Shown piece by piece: positions 35,165 to 44,994 of a stretch of DNA of 64,000 nucleotides. The position numbers and the translations under genes are program-made. The notes under the pieces are model-generated. The model was not told the origin of the DNA and made no database searches. It was given only the letters and a program-made list of their open reading frames with translations. The DNA comes from Granulosicoccus sp045106475 (GTDB lineage: Bacteria > Pseudomonadota > Gammaproteobacteria > Granulosicoccales > Granulosicoccaceae): NCBI GenBank assembly GCA_045106475.1, contig JBGCEO010000008.1, positions 21,211 to 85,210 on the forward strand, read 5' to 3'. Numbering within the stretch: position 1 is the stretch's first letter; the number at the start of each line of letters is the position of its first letter.

Positions 35165-37057
35165 GTGAGTGATAAATATACTGCTTCGTCTATCGAGGTA
35201 CTCAGCGGGCTCGACCCGGTACGCAAGCGACCGGGTATGTACACCGATACACAGCGCCCGAATCATCTAGCACAGGAAGTTATCGACAATAGCGTTGATG
35301 AAGCTCTGGCGGGTCACGCATCTGACATCAGAGTGACATTGTTCAAAGATGGATCTCTGGAAGTTATTGACGATGGGCGTGGTATGCCTGTTGATATGCA
35401 TCCCAAATTGAAGAAACCCGGGGTAGAGGTCATCCTCACCACCTTGCATGCAGGTGGCAAATTCTCTAATGACAATTACCGCTTCTCTGGTGGGTTACAT
35501 GGTGTAGGTGTGTCTGTGGTGAATGCCCTGTCAAAGAAGCTTGAGGTGTCCATTCGACGAAAAGGTCATGAATTTCTTGCCACTTTCAAGAACGGTAATG
35601 TGGACCAGAAACTGAAACCATCAGGAACCGTGGGTCAGCGTAATACTGGAACACGCATCCGTTTTTGGCCCGACAAGAAGTATTTTGATTCAGACAAAAT
35701 ATCGCTGCCTCGCCTCAGACATCTCTTGAGGGCAAAGGCAGTGTTGTGTCCTCGTTTAAGAGTGCGTCTGGTTGATGAGGCCAGTGGCGAAAAAGATGAA
35801 TGGTTTTACGAAGATGGACTCATTGATTATCTGACCAGCGCGCTGCAGGGTTTTGATCGATTACCCGAGCAACCACTTTCAGCCAGCATGACCTCCAGTA
35901 CCGAAACTGCCGACTGGGCAGTAGCATGGCTACCTGAAGGTGGTGAGGGTGTTCACGAAAGCTACGTCAACCTCGTGCCCACCGCGCAAGGGGGAACTCA
36001 CGTAAACGGATTACGCACGGGTTTGACTGATGCGGTGCGTGATTTTGCCGACTTGCGTAATTTATTACCGCGTGGCGTAAAAATCACACCTGATGATGTT
36101 TGGGACAAGGTCAACTATGTCTTGTCGGTCAAGCTGGAGGATCCGCAGTTTTCGGGGCAAACTAAAGAGCGTTTGTCTTCGCGTGAGTGCGTGGTATTCA
36201 TTTCGGGTGTCGTAAAGGATCACACAGCGCAGTGGTTAAACCAGCATCCTGAAACCGGTGATCAGATTGCGGCTTTGGCTATAGCAAGCGCTCAGGCGCG
36301 TGCGCGAGTAGGTAAAAAAGTTGTCAGAAAGAAGCTCACGAGTGGTCCGGCTCTGCCTGGAAAATTGGCAGATTGCAGTTCGACCGATTTAAGCCGCACT
36401 GAGTTGTTTCTGGTGGAGGGCGATTCTGCCGGTGGGTCTGCCAAGCAGGCACGTGATAGGACCTTTCAGGCAATCATGCCGCTGCGAGGGAAAATTTTAA
36501 ACACCTGGGAGGCTGGAATCGAACAGATTTTAGGATCGCAGGAGGTGCACGACATCTCAGTGGCTATCGGTATCGAACCGGGCTCCGCAGATTTGGACAA
36601 ATTGCGTTACGGCAAAATATGTATTCTGGCGGACGCAGACTCGGATGGTGCACATATCGCGACCTTGCTGTGTGCTTTGTTCGTTCGACATTTTCGTGCA
36701 CTGGTACAAGCTGGCCATGTCTATGTCGCAATGCCACCGCTTTATCGAATCGATGTCGGCAAACAGGTTTTCTATGCCGTGGATGAGGCTGAGCGCACTG
36801 GCATTATGGCCCGTATCGAGGCAGAAAAACTCAAGGGCAAGGTGTCGGTCACACGCTTTAAGGGGCTTGGAGAAATGAATCCTCTGCAGTTGCGAGAGAC
36901 CTCGGTAGCGCCTGACACCAGACGCTTGATTCGTCTGACAATTGCTGATGGCGATGATACCAATAAGACCATGGACATGATGCTTGCGAAAAAGCGCGCC
37001 GGTGATCGCAAGAAATGGCTTGAAACCAAGGGTGATTTGGCAGATGTTCAGCTATGA
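35165..37057 (+). CDS. parE: DNA topoisomerase IV subunit B
   Basis: ATPase subunit of topoisomerase IV, which decatenates daughter chromosomes. I choose the GTG at 35165, giving (V)SDKYTASSIEVLSGLDPVRKRPGMY and 630 residues, the same length as E. coli ParE. A TTG at 35084 would add 27 unusual residues. GHKL ATP-binding motifs: EVIDNSVDEALAG, DDGRGMPVD and GGLHGVGVSVVNAL. The TOPRIM region shows LVEGDSAGGSAKQARDR, PLRGKILN and DADSDGAHIATLL. The C-terminal signature RFKGLGEMNP is present. parC is not in the window. Confidence 0.95.
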   Translation: MSDKYTASSIEVLSGLDPVRKRPGMYTDTQRPNHLAQEVIDNSVDEALAGHASDIRVTLFKDGSLEVIDDGRGMPVDMHPKLKKPGVEVILTTLHAGGKFSNDNYRFSGGLHGVGVSVVNALSKKLEVSIRRKGHEFLATFKNGNVDQKLKPSGTVGQRNTGTRIRFWPDKKYFDSDKISLPRLRHLLRAKAVLCPRLRVRLVDEASGEKDEWFYEDGLIDYLTSALQGFDRLPEQPLSASMTSSTETADWAVAWLPEGGEGVHESYVNLVPTAQGGTHVNGLRTGLTDAVRDFADLRNLLPRGVKITPDDVWDKVNYVLSVKLEDPQFSGQTKERLSSRECVVFISGVVKDHTAQWLNQHPETGDQIAALAIASAQARARVGKKVVRKKLTSGPALPGKLADCSSTDLSRTELFLVEGDSAGGSAKQARDRTFQAIMPLRGKILNTWEAGIEQILGSQEVHDISVAIGIEPGSADLDKLRYGKICILADADSDGAHIATLLCALFVRHFRALVQAGHVYVAMPPLYRIDVGKQVFYAVDEAERTGIMARIEAEKLKGKVSVTRFKGLGEMNPLQLRETSVAPDTRRLIRLTIADGDDTNKTMDMMLAKKRAGDRKKWLETKGDLADVQL

Positions 37058-38106
37058 GTAAACCGGCAGGGGCAACTTTTTCTGCGGATTATCTTTTCGA
37101 TTCTGCACCCGAACCCGGCCAGCTTGGGTCTGTTTGCGCGGATATTGAGTGGGCCAGGCTGCCTTTGCCGTTTGCGTTGAACCATGTTAACTGCTGGTTG
37201 CTCGGTGAACCCGGAGAGCAGGTGCTTGTTGATACCGGGGTTGCGAACAAAGGCACACTGGATCTCTGGCAAAAATCGCTGGGATCTGCCAACGGTGTTG
37301 ATGAACTAAGACTGCCAAAACAACTGTTGGTGACACACTTTCATCCGGATCATATGGGTTTGGCCGGGTGGTTCAGCAGCCAGGGCGTGGCTGTGTTGGG
37401 CAGTGAAATAGAGGTTTCTGTATCCCTGCGTGTATGGGCAATTGATGACGCAAGTTATGGTGAACTCTACGGAACCTGGTATGCGGGTCATGGTTTACCC
37501 CGCAAGGTAGTAGAAGCGGTAAGGAACAGTGGCAATCGTTACCGGGGAATTGTCCATGAGCCTCCATCGGAATCTCAATGGCGGTACCTGAAAAATGGTC
37601 AAAAAATCGAACTGGGCAATTTTGAATATGAAGTCATTACCGGTCGCGGTCACGCGCCCGATATGTTGATGCTCTATCGAGATGCAGATCATGTTCTGAT
37701 AGCCGCTGATCAAGTGTTACCCGCCATCACGCCTAACGTCAGTGTCATGCCTCAGCTTACGGATACCAATCCATTAGAGAGTTTTTTGCAAACCTTGACT
37801 GCGCTGCGCGAATTACCGGAGGACACATTAGTGCTGCCTTCTCACGGTCTTCCGTTCAAAGGACTCAGAGAACGCCTGGATTTTCTTGCCGAGCATCATG
37901 AGCACAGACTGGCTGACATAATGTCTGCCTGCGATCGCCCCATCTGCGCCTACGAACTATTTGATGTGCTATTTCGGCGTGAACTTGATGCACAGCAAAC
38001 CGCTTTTGCGCTGGGTGAAAGCCTTGCACACCTTCGCTATCTTGAGCATCAGGGGCTACTCAAATCGGAAGTGCAGGATGGTGTTTGTCGATTTATTCGT
38101 AGTTAA
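37054..38106 (+). CDS. Metallo-beta-lactamase-fold hydrolase
   Basis: Hydrolase of 350 residues with the binuclear metal motif THFHPDHMGLAGW (H-x-H-x-D-H) and further ligands in GRGHAPDMLMLY, AADQVLP and LPSHGLPFKG. A C-terminal winged-helix-like tail (PICAYELFDVLFRREL...HLRYLEHQGLL) is like that in LACTB2-type proteins. These bind thioesters, lactones or nucleic acids, and the substrate here cannot be told. Its start overlaps the parE stop as ATGA, so it is translated together with parE. That coupling probably reflects genome layout. Confidence 0.85.
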   Translation: MSKPAGATFSADYLFDSAPEPGQLGSVCADIEWARLPLPFALNHVNCWLLGEPGEQVLVDTGVANKGTLDLWQKSLGSANGVDELRLPKQLLVTHFHPDHMGLAGWFSSQGVAVLGSEIEVSVSLRVWAIDDASYGELYGTWYAGHGLPRKVVEAVRNSGNRYRGIVHEPPSESQWRYLKNGQKIELGNFEYEVITGRGHAPDMLMLYRDADHVLIAADQVLPAITPNVSVMPQLTDTNPLESFLQTLTALRELPEDTLVLPSHGLPFKGLRERLDFLAEHHEHRLADIMSACDRPICAYELFDVLFRRELDAQQTAFALGESLAHLRYLEHQGLLKSEVQDGVCRFIRS

Positions 38107-38121
38107 GTAAGAATGGCTGTT

Positions 38122-38147
38122 GTGCTAGACAAGCACGGGCATGCCCG
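38122..38147. promoter_or_regulatory. Inverted repeats in the carA upstream region
   Basis: Two adjacent symmetric elements precede carA. One is a 5-bp hairpin GTGCT/AGCAC with a 5-base loop (38122-38136). The other is a perfect 12-bp palindrome CGGGCATGCCCG (38136-38147). They lie about 95 bases before the chosen carA start, in the gap after the MBL gene. They could be an operator, an attenuator-like leader or a weak terminator of parE-MBL; no T-tract follows. The carAB promoter itself was not recognised. Confidence 0.4.
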
Positions 38148-38240
38148 CGTAACATCTACGTAATCTAGGTACGGGGAAATCTGGCTATCACAGCAGCTTT
38201 TCCCGTTTTTGTGTGCGCACCACTGGAACCTCTAACGCCT

Positions 38241-39392
38241 GTGTCCCGATCAGCCATATTAGTCCTTGCCGATGGCACCTGTTTCAGAGGTACAGCTATC
38301 GGTGTTGATGGAATTTCCGTTGGGGAGGTTGTGTTCAATACGGCCATGACTGGCTATCAGGAGATCCTCACTGATCCGTCTTATGCCGAGCAGATCGTCA
38401 CGCTTACCTATCCTCACATTGGCAACACGGGCGCTAACTCTGAGGACATGGAATCGTCTTCGGTTTACTGCAAGGGTCTGGTCATTAGAGACCTGCCGCG
38501 ACTGCATAGTAACTTTCGGGCCGAGCAGAGTCTTGACGGGTTTTTAAAGCAACACAATGTGTTGGCGATTTCTGACATTGACACCCGTGCCCTAACGCGG
38601 CATCTGCGCGACAAAGGAGCGCAGAATGGTTGCATCATGGCAGGCGAGGCACTCGACCCGGCTAAGGCACAAGCAGCGGCTGCCAGTTTTCCCGGCCTCG
38701 CTGGTATGGATTTAGCCAAGGTCGTTACCTGCGATACACCCTATAGATGGTCCACCGGTAGCTGGTCTCTTGATCAACCCTCATCAAATGCAGAGCAGCC
38801 AGCCAGCGAGCTCGATACAGGAAAAAAGCCCACGCATATTGTTGCCATGGACTTTGGTGTTAAGAGAAATATCCTACGCCTGTTCGTTGATCGTGGCTGT
38901 GCTGTCACGGTGGTGCCTGCAACTTATACCGCTGAACAGATAAGAGCACTCAAGCCGGACGGTTTGTTTTTATCCAACGGCCCGGGTGATCCGGAACCTT
39001 GCGACTATGCAATCGATACTATCAGTCAATTGTTGTCCGACAATTTACCAACGTTTGGTATTTGTCTTGGGCATCAGCTACTGGCCCTTGCCTCGGGTGC
39101 GAAAACTATAAAAATGAAGTTTGGTCATCATGGCGCTAATCATCCTGTTCTCGATACGGCCAGTGGTCGGGTTATGATAAGCAGCCAGAATCATGGTTTT
39201 GCAGTTGATTCCGACTCTCTTAACGAGACGCTCGCGATTACGCATGTTTCGCTGTTCGACCAATCATTGCAAGGTCTTCGCAGGCTGGACAAACCTGCCA
39301 TGGGATTTCAGGGGCACCCTGAAGCTAGCCCCGGGCCTCATGATGTAGTTGATTTGTTCGACCAGTTTTTAAAGCTATTACCTGCCGCCTAA
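38241..39392 (+). CDS. carA: Carbamoyl-phosphate synthase small subunit
   Basis: Glutamine amidotransferase subunit that supplies ammonia for carbamoyl phosphate, used in arginine and pyrimidine synthesis. I choose the GTG at 38241, giving (V)SRSAILVLADGTCFRGTAIG and 383 residues, matching E. coli CarA (382). A GTG at 38211 would add ten residues. The amidotransferase nucleophile is in FGICLGHQLLALASG and the His-Glu pair in FQGHPEASPGPHD. FNTAMTGYQEILTDPSY is the usual N-terminal signature. carB follows after 32 bases. Confidence 0.95.
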   Translation: MSRSAILVLADGTCFRGTAIGVDGISVGEVVFNTAMTGYQEILTDPSYAEQIVTLTYPHIGNTGANSEDMESSSVYCKGLVIRDLPRLHSNFRAEQSLDGFLKQHNVLAISDIDTRALTRHLRDKGAQNGCIMAGEALDPAKAQAAAASFPGLAGMDLAKVVTCDTPYRWSTGSWSLDQPSSNAEQPASELDTGKKPTHIVAMDFGVKRNILRLFVDRGCAVTVVPATYTAEQIRALKPDGLFLSNGPGDPEPCDYAIDTISQLLSDNLPTFGICLGHQLLALASGAKTIKMKFGHHGANHPVLDTASGRVMISSQNHGFAVDSDSLNETLAITHVSLFDQSLQGLRRLDKPAMGFQGHPEASPGPHDVVDLFDQFLKLLPAA

Positions 39393-39424
39393 GCGCGTTC
39401 TTTCGTCTACGTCTCGAAGATACC

Positions 39425-42400
39425 ATGCCAAAACGCACGGATATAAAAAGCGTCTTGATCATTGGCGCCGGCCCAATAGTCATTGGACAGGCCTGCGAAT
39501 TTGACTACTCCGGTGCGCAAGCATGCAAAGCCTTGCGCGAAGAAGGCTATCGCGTCATTCTCGTAAACTCCAATCCGGCCACGATCATGACTGACCCGTC
39601 GATGGCCGATGCTATTTACATCGAGCCAATTGATTGGCGCGTTGTTCAACGTATCATTGAACGCGAGAAGCCGGATGCACTGCTGCCCACTATGGGAGGG
39701 CAGACGGCTTTGAACTGTGCGCTGGATCTTGCTCGAGAAGGTGTGTTGGACGAGCATGGCGTTGAAATGATTGGTGCTCGACCGGCGGCCATCGACATGG
39801 CCGAGGATCGAGAAAAATTTCGCGTAGCGATGGGTGAGATTGGCTTATCAACACCCAGGGCTGCGATCGCTCATACCATGGATGAGGCCTGGGAAGGCCA
39901 CCAGTCTATCGGTTTTCCCTGCATCATCAGGCCTTCATTCACAATGGGCGGCAGTGGTGGTGGTATCGCCTATAACCGCGAAGAATTTGAGGCTATCGTT
40001 ACGCGTGGTCTGGACCTGTCGCGAACAACCGAAGTGCTACTCGAAGAGTCTGTGCTTGGTTGGAAAGAGTACGAGATGGAAGTAGTGCGTGATCAAGCAG
40101 ATAACGTGATCATAGTGTGTTCCATAGAGAATCTGGATCCTATGGGTATCCACACTGGAGATTCCATCACAGTAGCACCTGCGCAAACACTCACCGATAA
40201 GGAATACCAGATAATGCGCGATGCTTCTTGCGCTGTGTTACGCAAGATCGGTGTTGATACGGGTGGATCAAATGTGCAATTTGCCATCAACCCGAAAAAT
40301 GGCGCCATGATCATCATCGAGATGAATCCGCGTGTTTCGCGCTCATCTGCACTTGCTTCTAAAGCAACCGGCTTTCCAATCGCTCGTATTGCCGCCAAGC
40401 TCGCCGTGGGTTATACACTCAATGAGTTAAGCAATGAGATCACCGGCGGAACAACTCCGGCATCATTTGAACCCAGTATCGATTATGTGGTGACCAAAGT
40501 GCCTCGCTTCACGTTTGAAAAGTTCCCAACTGCGGATAATCGTCTGACCACACAAATGAAGTCTGTGGGGGAAGTCATGGCTATTGGCAGAACGTTCAAG
40601 GAGTCGCTGCAGAAAGCACTGCGGGGATTAGAAATTGATGTTAGCGGATTTGACGAAATTCTACCTTCTGATTTACCGCAGGAAGATCGGCAGGCAACGA
40701 TTGAAAAGGAAATCCGGCAGGCGCGTGAGCGAAGACTCTGGTATGTAGCTGAAGCCTTTCGCAGTGGACAATCAATTGACCAGTTATTCGAAGCTACTGC
40801 TATTGATCCTTGGTTTTTGTGTCAGATCAAGGAGATCATAGACACCGAGCTAGCAGTAGCTCAGCGCTCGATCGAGTCTCTAACCGAAGCTGATACCCGA
40901 GCTCTGAAGAGAGATGGCTTCAGTGATACTCGACTGGCATCTTTAATGGGTGTCTCGGAGACTGACTTTCGAGCGCATCGCCAAGCCATGGGGGTGAATC
41001 CGGTATTCAAACGGGTTGACTCATGTGCAGCAGAGTTTGCCAGCACGACTGCGTATATGTATTCCACCTACGAGCAGTTCTGCGAATCTGATCCTTCGAA
41101 TAAAAAGAAGATCATGGTGCTCGGCGGTGGCCCCAATCGTATTGGTCAGGGTATTGAGTTTGATTATTGCTGTGTACATGCCGCACTTGCATTAAGAGAG
41201 GATGGCTATGAAACCATCATGGTCAACTGTAACCCTGAAACAGTATCAACTGATTTTGATACGTCTGATCGCCTGTATTTTGAACCGTTAACGTTGGAAG
41301 ACGTGTTAGCGGTTATCGATATTGAAAAACCGGTGGGCGTGATCGTGCAATATGGTGGTCAGACGCCGCTTAAGCTGGCGCGTGATTTACTGGCAGCTGG
41401 TGCACCTGTTATTGGTACTTCCCCTGATTCTATTGATCTGGCTGAAGACAGAGAGCGATTTCAGCAACTCATCAACAAACTCGGTCTTACCCAGCCTCCC
41501 AATCGTACTGCGCGCACAGAAGAGGATGCTTTGCGCTTAGCTGACGAGATCGGTTACCCATTGGTGGTAAGGCCCAGCTATGTTCTTGGTGGGCGTGCGA
41601 TGGAAATCGTACAGGATGCTAAAGAATTGTCGCGTTATATGAGCGAGGCAGTCAGTGTGTCAAACGACTCGCCGGTATTGCTTGATCGATTTTTGAATGA
41701 TGCTGTTGAGGTTGATGTAGATGCAATCTGCGACGGTGAGGATGTCGTCATTGGTGGGATCATGGAACATATCGAGGAGGCTGGTATACATTCGGGTGAC
41801 TCAGCTTGTTCATTGCCACCATTCACACTAAGTGATGAGCGCTGTGATGAGCTGTCTCGTCAAGTCGAACAGATGGCTAAAGGATTGGGCGTGGTAGGGC
41901 TCATGAACACCCAGTTTGCGATTCAGGGCGATACTGTGTATGTGCTTGAGGTGAACCCTCGAGCATCCCGAACCGTGCCGTTCGTGTCAAAAGCAACAGG
42001 TGTCCCCTTGGCCAAGGTTGCCGCCCGATGTATGGCAGGACAGTCTTTGCAAGCGCAAGGTATGCTCGAGTTGCCGCAACCGAGTTACTTCAGTGTTAAA
42101 GAGTCGGTTTTTCCATTTGCAAAATTTCCGGGTGTGGATCCGCTGCTGGGGCCTGAAATGAAGTCAACCGGTGAAGTAATGGGCTCAGGCAAAACGTTTG
42201 GAGAAGCTTTCTTCAAGGCATCTTTAGGTGCATCTGTTGAGTTACCGCAATCGGGACTGGCATTTATCAGCGTACGAAATCAAGACAAGTCTGGCGTTAT
42301 CGCTGTTGCACTTAGTCTGATTGATGCTGGATTTTCGCTGATAGCCACCGATGGCACTCAAGCCGCAATTAGTGCCGCTGGAATCGAATGTCAACGGATA

Positions 42401-42649
42401 AACAAATTGCAGCAGGGACAACCTCATATTCTTGATCAGATCAAAAACGATGCTGTAAATTTGATCATCAACACAACCGATGGCCGACAAGCTATTGCTG
42501 ATTCGTATTACATCCGTCAGCAGGCAATTGGCCGTAAGATTCCGTATACAACCACCCTGTCAGGTGCGAGTGCATTCTGTGCTGCTTTATCTCATTCGAC
42601 CCAAGGTGAAGTGTATCGGCTCAGTGATATACATCTGGAGACAGCATGA
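39425..42649 (+). CDS. carB: Carbamoyl-phosphate synthase large subunit
   Basis: Synthesises carbamoyl phosphate from bicarbonate, ammonia and two ATP. Its 1074 residues match the family. Two homologous ATP-grasp halves are visible: the first begins LIIGAGPIVIGQACEFDYSG, and the second (about residue 560) MVLGGGPNRIGQGIEFDYCC. ATP-grasp signatures FPCIIRPSFTMGGSGGGIAYN and YPLVVRPSYVLGGRAMEIV correspond in the two halves. The C-terminal MGS-like allosteric domain (LAFISVRNQDKSGV...) is where ornithine and UMP act in E. coli. greA overlaps the stop by four bases (ATGA). Confidence 0.98.
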   Translation: MPKRTDIKSVLIIGAGPIVIGQACEFDYSGAQACKALREEGYRVILVNSNPATIMTDPSMADAIYIEPIDWRVVQRIIEREKPDALLPTMGGQTALNCALDLAREGVLDEHGVEMIGARPAAIDMAEDREKFRVAMGEIGLSTPRAAIAHTMDEAWEGHQSIGFPCIIRPSFTMGGSGGGIAYNREEFEAIVTRGLDLSRTTEVLLEESVLGWKEYEMEVVRDQADNVIIVCSIENLDPMGIHTGDSITVAPAQTLTDKEYQIMRDASCAVLRKIGVDTGGSNVQFAINPKNGAMIIIEMNPRVSRSSALASKATGFPIARIAAKLAVGYTLNELSNEITGGTTPASFEPSIDYVVTKVPRFTFEKFPTADNRLTTQMKSVGEVMAIGRTFKESLQKALRGLEIDVSGFDEILPSDLPQEDRQATIEKEIRQARERRLWYVAEAFRSGQSIDQLFEATAIDPWFLCQIKEIIDTELAVAQRSIESLTEADTRALKRDGFSDTRLASLMGVSETDFRAHRQAMGVNPVFKRVDSCAAEFASTTAYMYSTYEQFCESDPSNKKKIMVLGGGPNRIGQGIEFDYCCVHAALALREDGYETIMVNCNPETVSTDFDTSDRLYFEPLTLEDVLAVIDIEKPVGVIVQYGGQTPLKLARDLLAAGAPVIGTSPDSIDLAEDRERFQQLINKLGLTQPPNRTARTEEDALRLADEIGYPLVVRPSYVLGGRAMEIVQDAKELSRYMSEAVSVSNDSPVLLDRFLNDAVEVDVDAICDGEDVVIGGIMEHIEEAGIHSGDSACSLPPFTLSDERCDELSRQVEQMAKGLGVVGLMNTQFAIQGDTVYVLEVNPRASRTVPFVSKATGVPLAKVAARCMAGQSLQAQGMLELPQPSYFSVKESVFPFAKFPGVDPLLGPEMKSTGEVMGSGKTFGEAFFKASLGASVELPQSGLAFISVRNQDKSGVIAVALSLIDAGFSLIATDGTQAAISAAGIECQRINKLQQGQPHILDQIKNDAVNLIINTTDGRQAIADSYYIRQQAIGRKIPYTTTLSGASAFCAALSHSTQGEVYRLSDIHLETA

Positions 42650-43122
42650 ACAAGGTTCCTATGACTAAACGCGGTGAGACTTTGCTGCGCGAAGAGCTAG
42701 CCGACTTAAAAGGTGTTCAGCGTCCCAACGTCATACAGGCGATCGCTGAAGCACGTGAACATGGCGATCTGAAGGAAAATGCTGAGTACCATGCGGCGCG
42801 TGAGCAGCAGAGTTTCATTGAAGGGAGAATCAAAGAGATAGAGGCCAAGTTGTCTCTGGCTCAGGTTATTGATGTGACTACGCTTGCAAGCAGCACAAAG
42901 GTGGTTTTTGGTGCGACGGTAGATCTGCTTGATCTGGACACCGACGAAGAAATAACCTACCAGATCGTGGGTGACGATGAAGCTGATTTAAAAGCACGAC
43001 GCATCAGTTTCGGTTCTCCCGTGGCCAAGGCTTTGATCGGGAAATTAGAGGGTGATGAGGTGGGCGTCAACACCCCTAAGGGAGTCCGGGAATACGAGAT
43101 TCTTACTGTTAAGTATATTTGA
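42646..43122 (+). CDS. greA: Transcription elongation factor GreA
   Basis: Stimulates transcript cleavage by backtracked RNA polymerase. The 158 residues comprise the N-terminal coiled coil (MTKRGETLLREELADLKGVQRP, EAREHGDLKENAEYHAAREQQ, with the acidic D-x-x-E-N tip) and a C-terminal FKBP-like domain (ISFGSPVAKALIGKLEGDEV). The ATG at 42646 overlaps carB by four bases; an internal ATG at 42661 gives MTKRGETLL, the more usual start. carAB-greA is a common gammaproteobacterial order. It ends the operon. Confidence 0.96.
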   Translation: MNKVPMTKRGETLLREELADLKGVQRPNVIQAIAEAREHGDLKENAEYHAAREQQSFIEGRIKEIEAKLSLAQVIDVTTLASSTKVVFGATVDLLDLDTDEEITYQIVGDDEADLKARRISFGSPVAKALIGKLEGDEVGVNTPKGVREYEILTVKYI

Positions 43123-43282
43123 ATACGGTCACAAAATTGCAAAAGTTAACTAATGAGCATTTGTTCATGAGCCGATATGGTTCTCAGCAAAGGTCATTAT
43201 ATGTGGCACAATATGCCGTGTAATTGACGGCATAGGCAGCCCAATCCTAAGTCAGTTCTGTGTTGTGCCCTTTGTGACGTTT

Positions 43283-43927
43283 ATGGATTTTATGAACCCC
43301 ACTAATAAACAGGAAAGTACGGCTTCCCGTCGTCGTTTTTTGCGTAAAACGACAGCGATGGGCCTTGTGGCGGGCGGCTTCGGTATAGCGGGTTTTTCGG
43401 GCATGGGGCAGGCTCTTGCAGCAACCGAAGCACAAAATCCAAACGAAACGTCTCAAATTGATCAGCTAAACCGCTCAGAGTCGCGTCGTCTGCACGTCGT
43501 TAACGCGCACACCTGGGAGGACCTGGATGTTGTTTATTACACGCATGGAATCCACATAGACGAAAATATCGCGCAGCTTAACCATTTGATGCGTGACAGA
43601 CGCGCGAATGTTGCCAGACCAATCGATACGGCTCTCTACGATCAACTCTATTTGCTGTCCAAAATTCTGGATACCAGCGAAGGTGTGCACGTACTATCAG
43701 GTTATCGAACGCCCGAGACCAATGCTAAGCTTCGCAGGCGCTCATCCGGCGTGGCCAAATACAGCCTCCATATGGAGGGCAGGGCAGCGGATATCTACTT
43801 TCCTGGCGTATCTGCCAAAGAGCTTCAGCAGGCTGCATTGACCATGCAGGCCGGAGGCGTTGGGCTCTATAGCAAGTCGAACTTTGTCCATGTTGACACT
43901 GGGCAAATTCGTAACTGGGGCAGCTAG
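43283..43927 (+). CDS. Tat-exported DUF882/YcbK-type peptidoglycan peptidase
   Basis: Predicted D,D-/L,D-peptidase-like protein of the peptidase M15 clan (DUF882, YcbK). The N-terminus has a twin-arginine signal STASRRRFLRKTTAMG followed by a hydrophobic stretch ending GMGQALAA, so it is exported folded. Zinc ligands are visible in SLHMEGRAADIYFPG (H-x6-D) and FVHVDTGQIRNWG. It contains the family motif VLSGYRTPETNAKLR. I place the start at ATG 43283; ATG 43292 and GTG 43265 are in frame. About 209-214 residues, usual for this family. It stands alone and is followed by a hairpin terminator. Confidence 0.85.
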   Translation: MDFMNPTNKQESTASRRRFLRKTTAMGLVAGGFGIAGFSGMGQALAATEAQNPNETSQIDQLNRSESRRLHVVNAHTWEDLDVVYYTHGIHIDENIAQLNHLMRDRRANVARPIDTALYDQLYLLSKILDTSEGVHVLSGYRTPETNAKLRRRSSGVAKYSLHMEGRAADIYFPGVSAKELQQAALTMQAGGVGLYSKSNFVHVDTGQIRNWGS

Positions 43928-43937
43928 AGCCTTTTTT

Positions 43938-43957
43938 AACTCCCCACGGAGTTTTTC
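43938..43957 (+). terminator. Rho-independent terminator-like hairpin after the DUF882 gene
   Basis: Stem AACTCC / GGAGTT with a 4-base CCAC loop, followed by TTT and preceded by TTTTTT. It lies 10 bases after the stop codon. The stem is short (6 bp), so termination may be modest; the run of T before the stem could also help on the other strand. Confidence 0.55.
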
Positions 43958-44291
43958 CGGACACACAATAGCTCTCCGGCAATCGGCTACGCACAGCTGG
44001 CCAGGCACAGCCTTTTTCATCGCAGTGGCAACTGAGCTCATTGTTTGAGCGTCCAGATTAATTGTCCGCTACTTTGAGCACCACTTTTTGTGGACCATGA
44101 ATCCAGGATCGCCATCGCTCTCGGCTCAATGCCGACTGCGCTGCAAATCCTGTTAAACAACTGTGATCTGTACCTCAGCTGTGATTCAGAGTAGAAATCA
44201 AGTCATCCCAACTGTCATAGTATTGGCAGCAAGAAGCGATTTGTCAGAGATATGACGTTTCGCAATAGTCAGTATCGTTGGGAGACGTACA
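43958..44291. other. Non-coding interval
   Basis: No gene could be supported here. The stretch holds no clear repeat, RNA gene or strong hairpin; only a very short CCAC-TTTTTG-TGG hairpin near 44080-44095 is visible. It presumably contains the promoter of the exported-protein gene at 44292, whose Shine-Dalgarno-like GGGAGA lies at its end. Confidence 0.5.
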
Positions 44292-44978
44292 GTGAAATCG
44301 AAAATATCATTTCGGGATTGGTTTGGATCAGTGGTGGTTTCGGGCGCCATGTGTTCGGCAATCGCTGCTGCAATGCTTGTTTCTTCGCCTGCGAACGCCG
44401 GGAAATTTGGGGTTCGGGTTGTGGATGATTCTGGCGATCCGGTTGCCGGGGCGTCGGTCTGCGTGGGCTTGCCTGGAAACTACAAACAATTTGGTGCTCT
44501 GTTCACTGACGCTGATGGACAGGCGATAACAGAGGTGCCTAACATTCCTTTCGTGGTAACCGTATCCAAGACCCGGTTTAGTGGAACACGCATGGCTGAG
44601 CCGGCTAGAGGCTATAATCTGATTAAACAGGTTACTTTGTCTGAGGGAGTGCCCGGTCCGCGATGTCGTGCTGGAAGTACTCTTGCTTCAGCCAATCCAC
44701 CCTCTGTTGTTATCGGTGATGTAAGTGTCAACGAGGGAACCTTCAGTACAACGCTTAAGCCGGTTGTGTCGGGTGAGCCTGATCACTACCGAGTCAGTAC
44801 ATCAGCAGAGTTTTCGGATGCAAACTGGCAGAAATTCGACTCAAGCATAGCGTTGTCTTCAGCTTTGTCTGACGAGGCTAGGGTGTTTTTGCAATTGCGT
44901 CGCTTTGAAGGTAGCTCCAGCGGTTGGGTCGAGGCTCGATCAAGAGTGGTAACTGTTCAGTTGCCAATTGCTCAGTAA
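44292..44978 (+). CDS. Exported protein with carboxypeptidase-regulatory-like domain
   Basis: Unrecognised, 228 residues, GTG start at 44292 with GGGAGA about 7 bases before. The signal peptide is long, with a hydrophobic core VVVSGAMCSAIAAAMLVSS and an ANA cleavage site before GKFGV. Mature residues about 37-110 resemble the carboxypeptidase regulatory-like/Ig fold: FGVRVVDDSGDPVAGASVCV, FTDADGQAITEVPNIPFVVTV. The remaining 100 residues are beta-rich (VVIGDVSVNEGTFSTTLKPVV). No catalytic residues were recognised. It is convergent with the Trm112-like gene, 16 bases away. Confidence 0.65.
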   Translation: MKSKISFRDWFGSVVVSGAMCSAIAAAMLVSSPANAGKFGVRVVDDSGDPVAGASVCVGLPGNYKQFGALFTDADGQAITEVPNIPFVVTVSKTRFSGTRMAEPARGYNLIKQVTLSEGVPGPRCRAGSTLASANPPSVVIGDVSVNEGTFSTTLKPVVSGEPDHYRVSTSAEFSDANWQKFDSSIALSSALSDEARVFLQLRRFEGSSSGWVEARSRVVTVQLPIAQ

Positions 44979-44994
44979 CATCACTGTCGATAGA

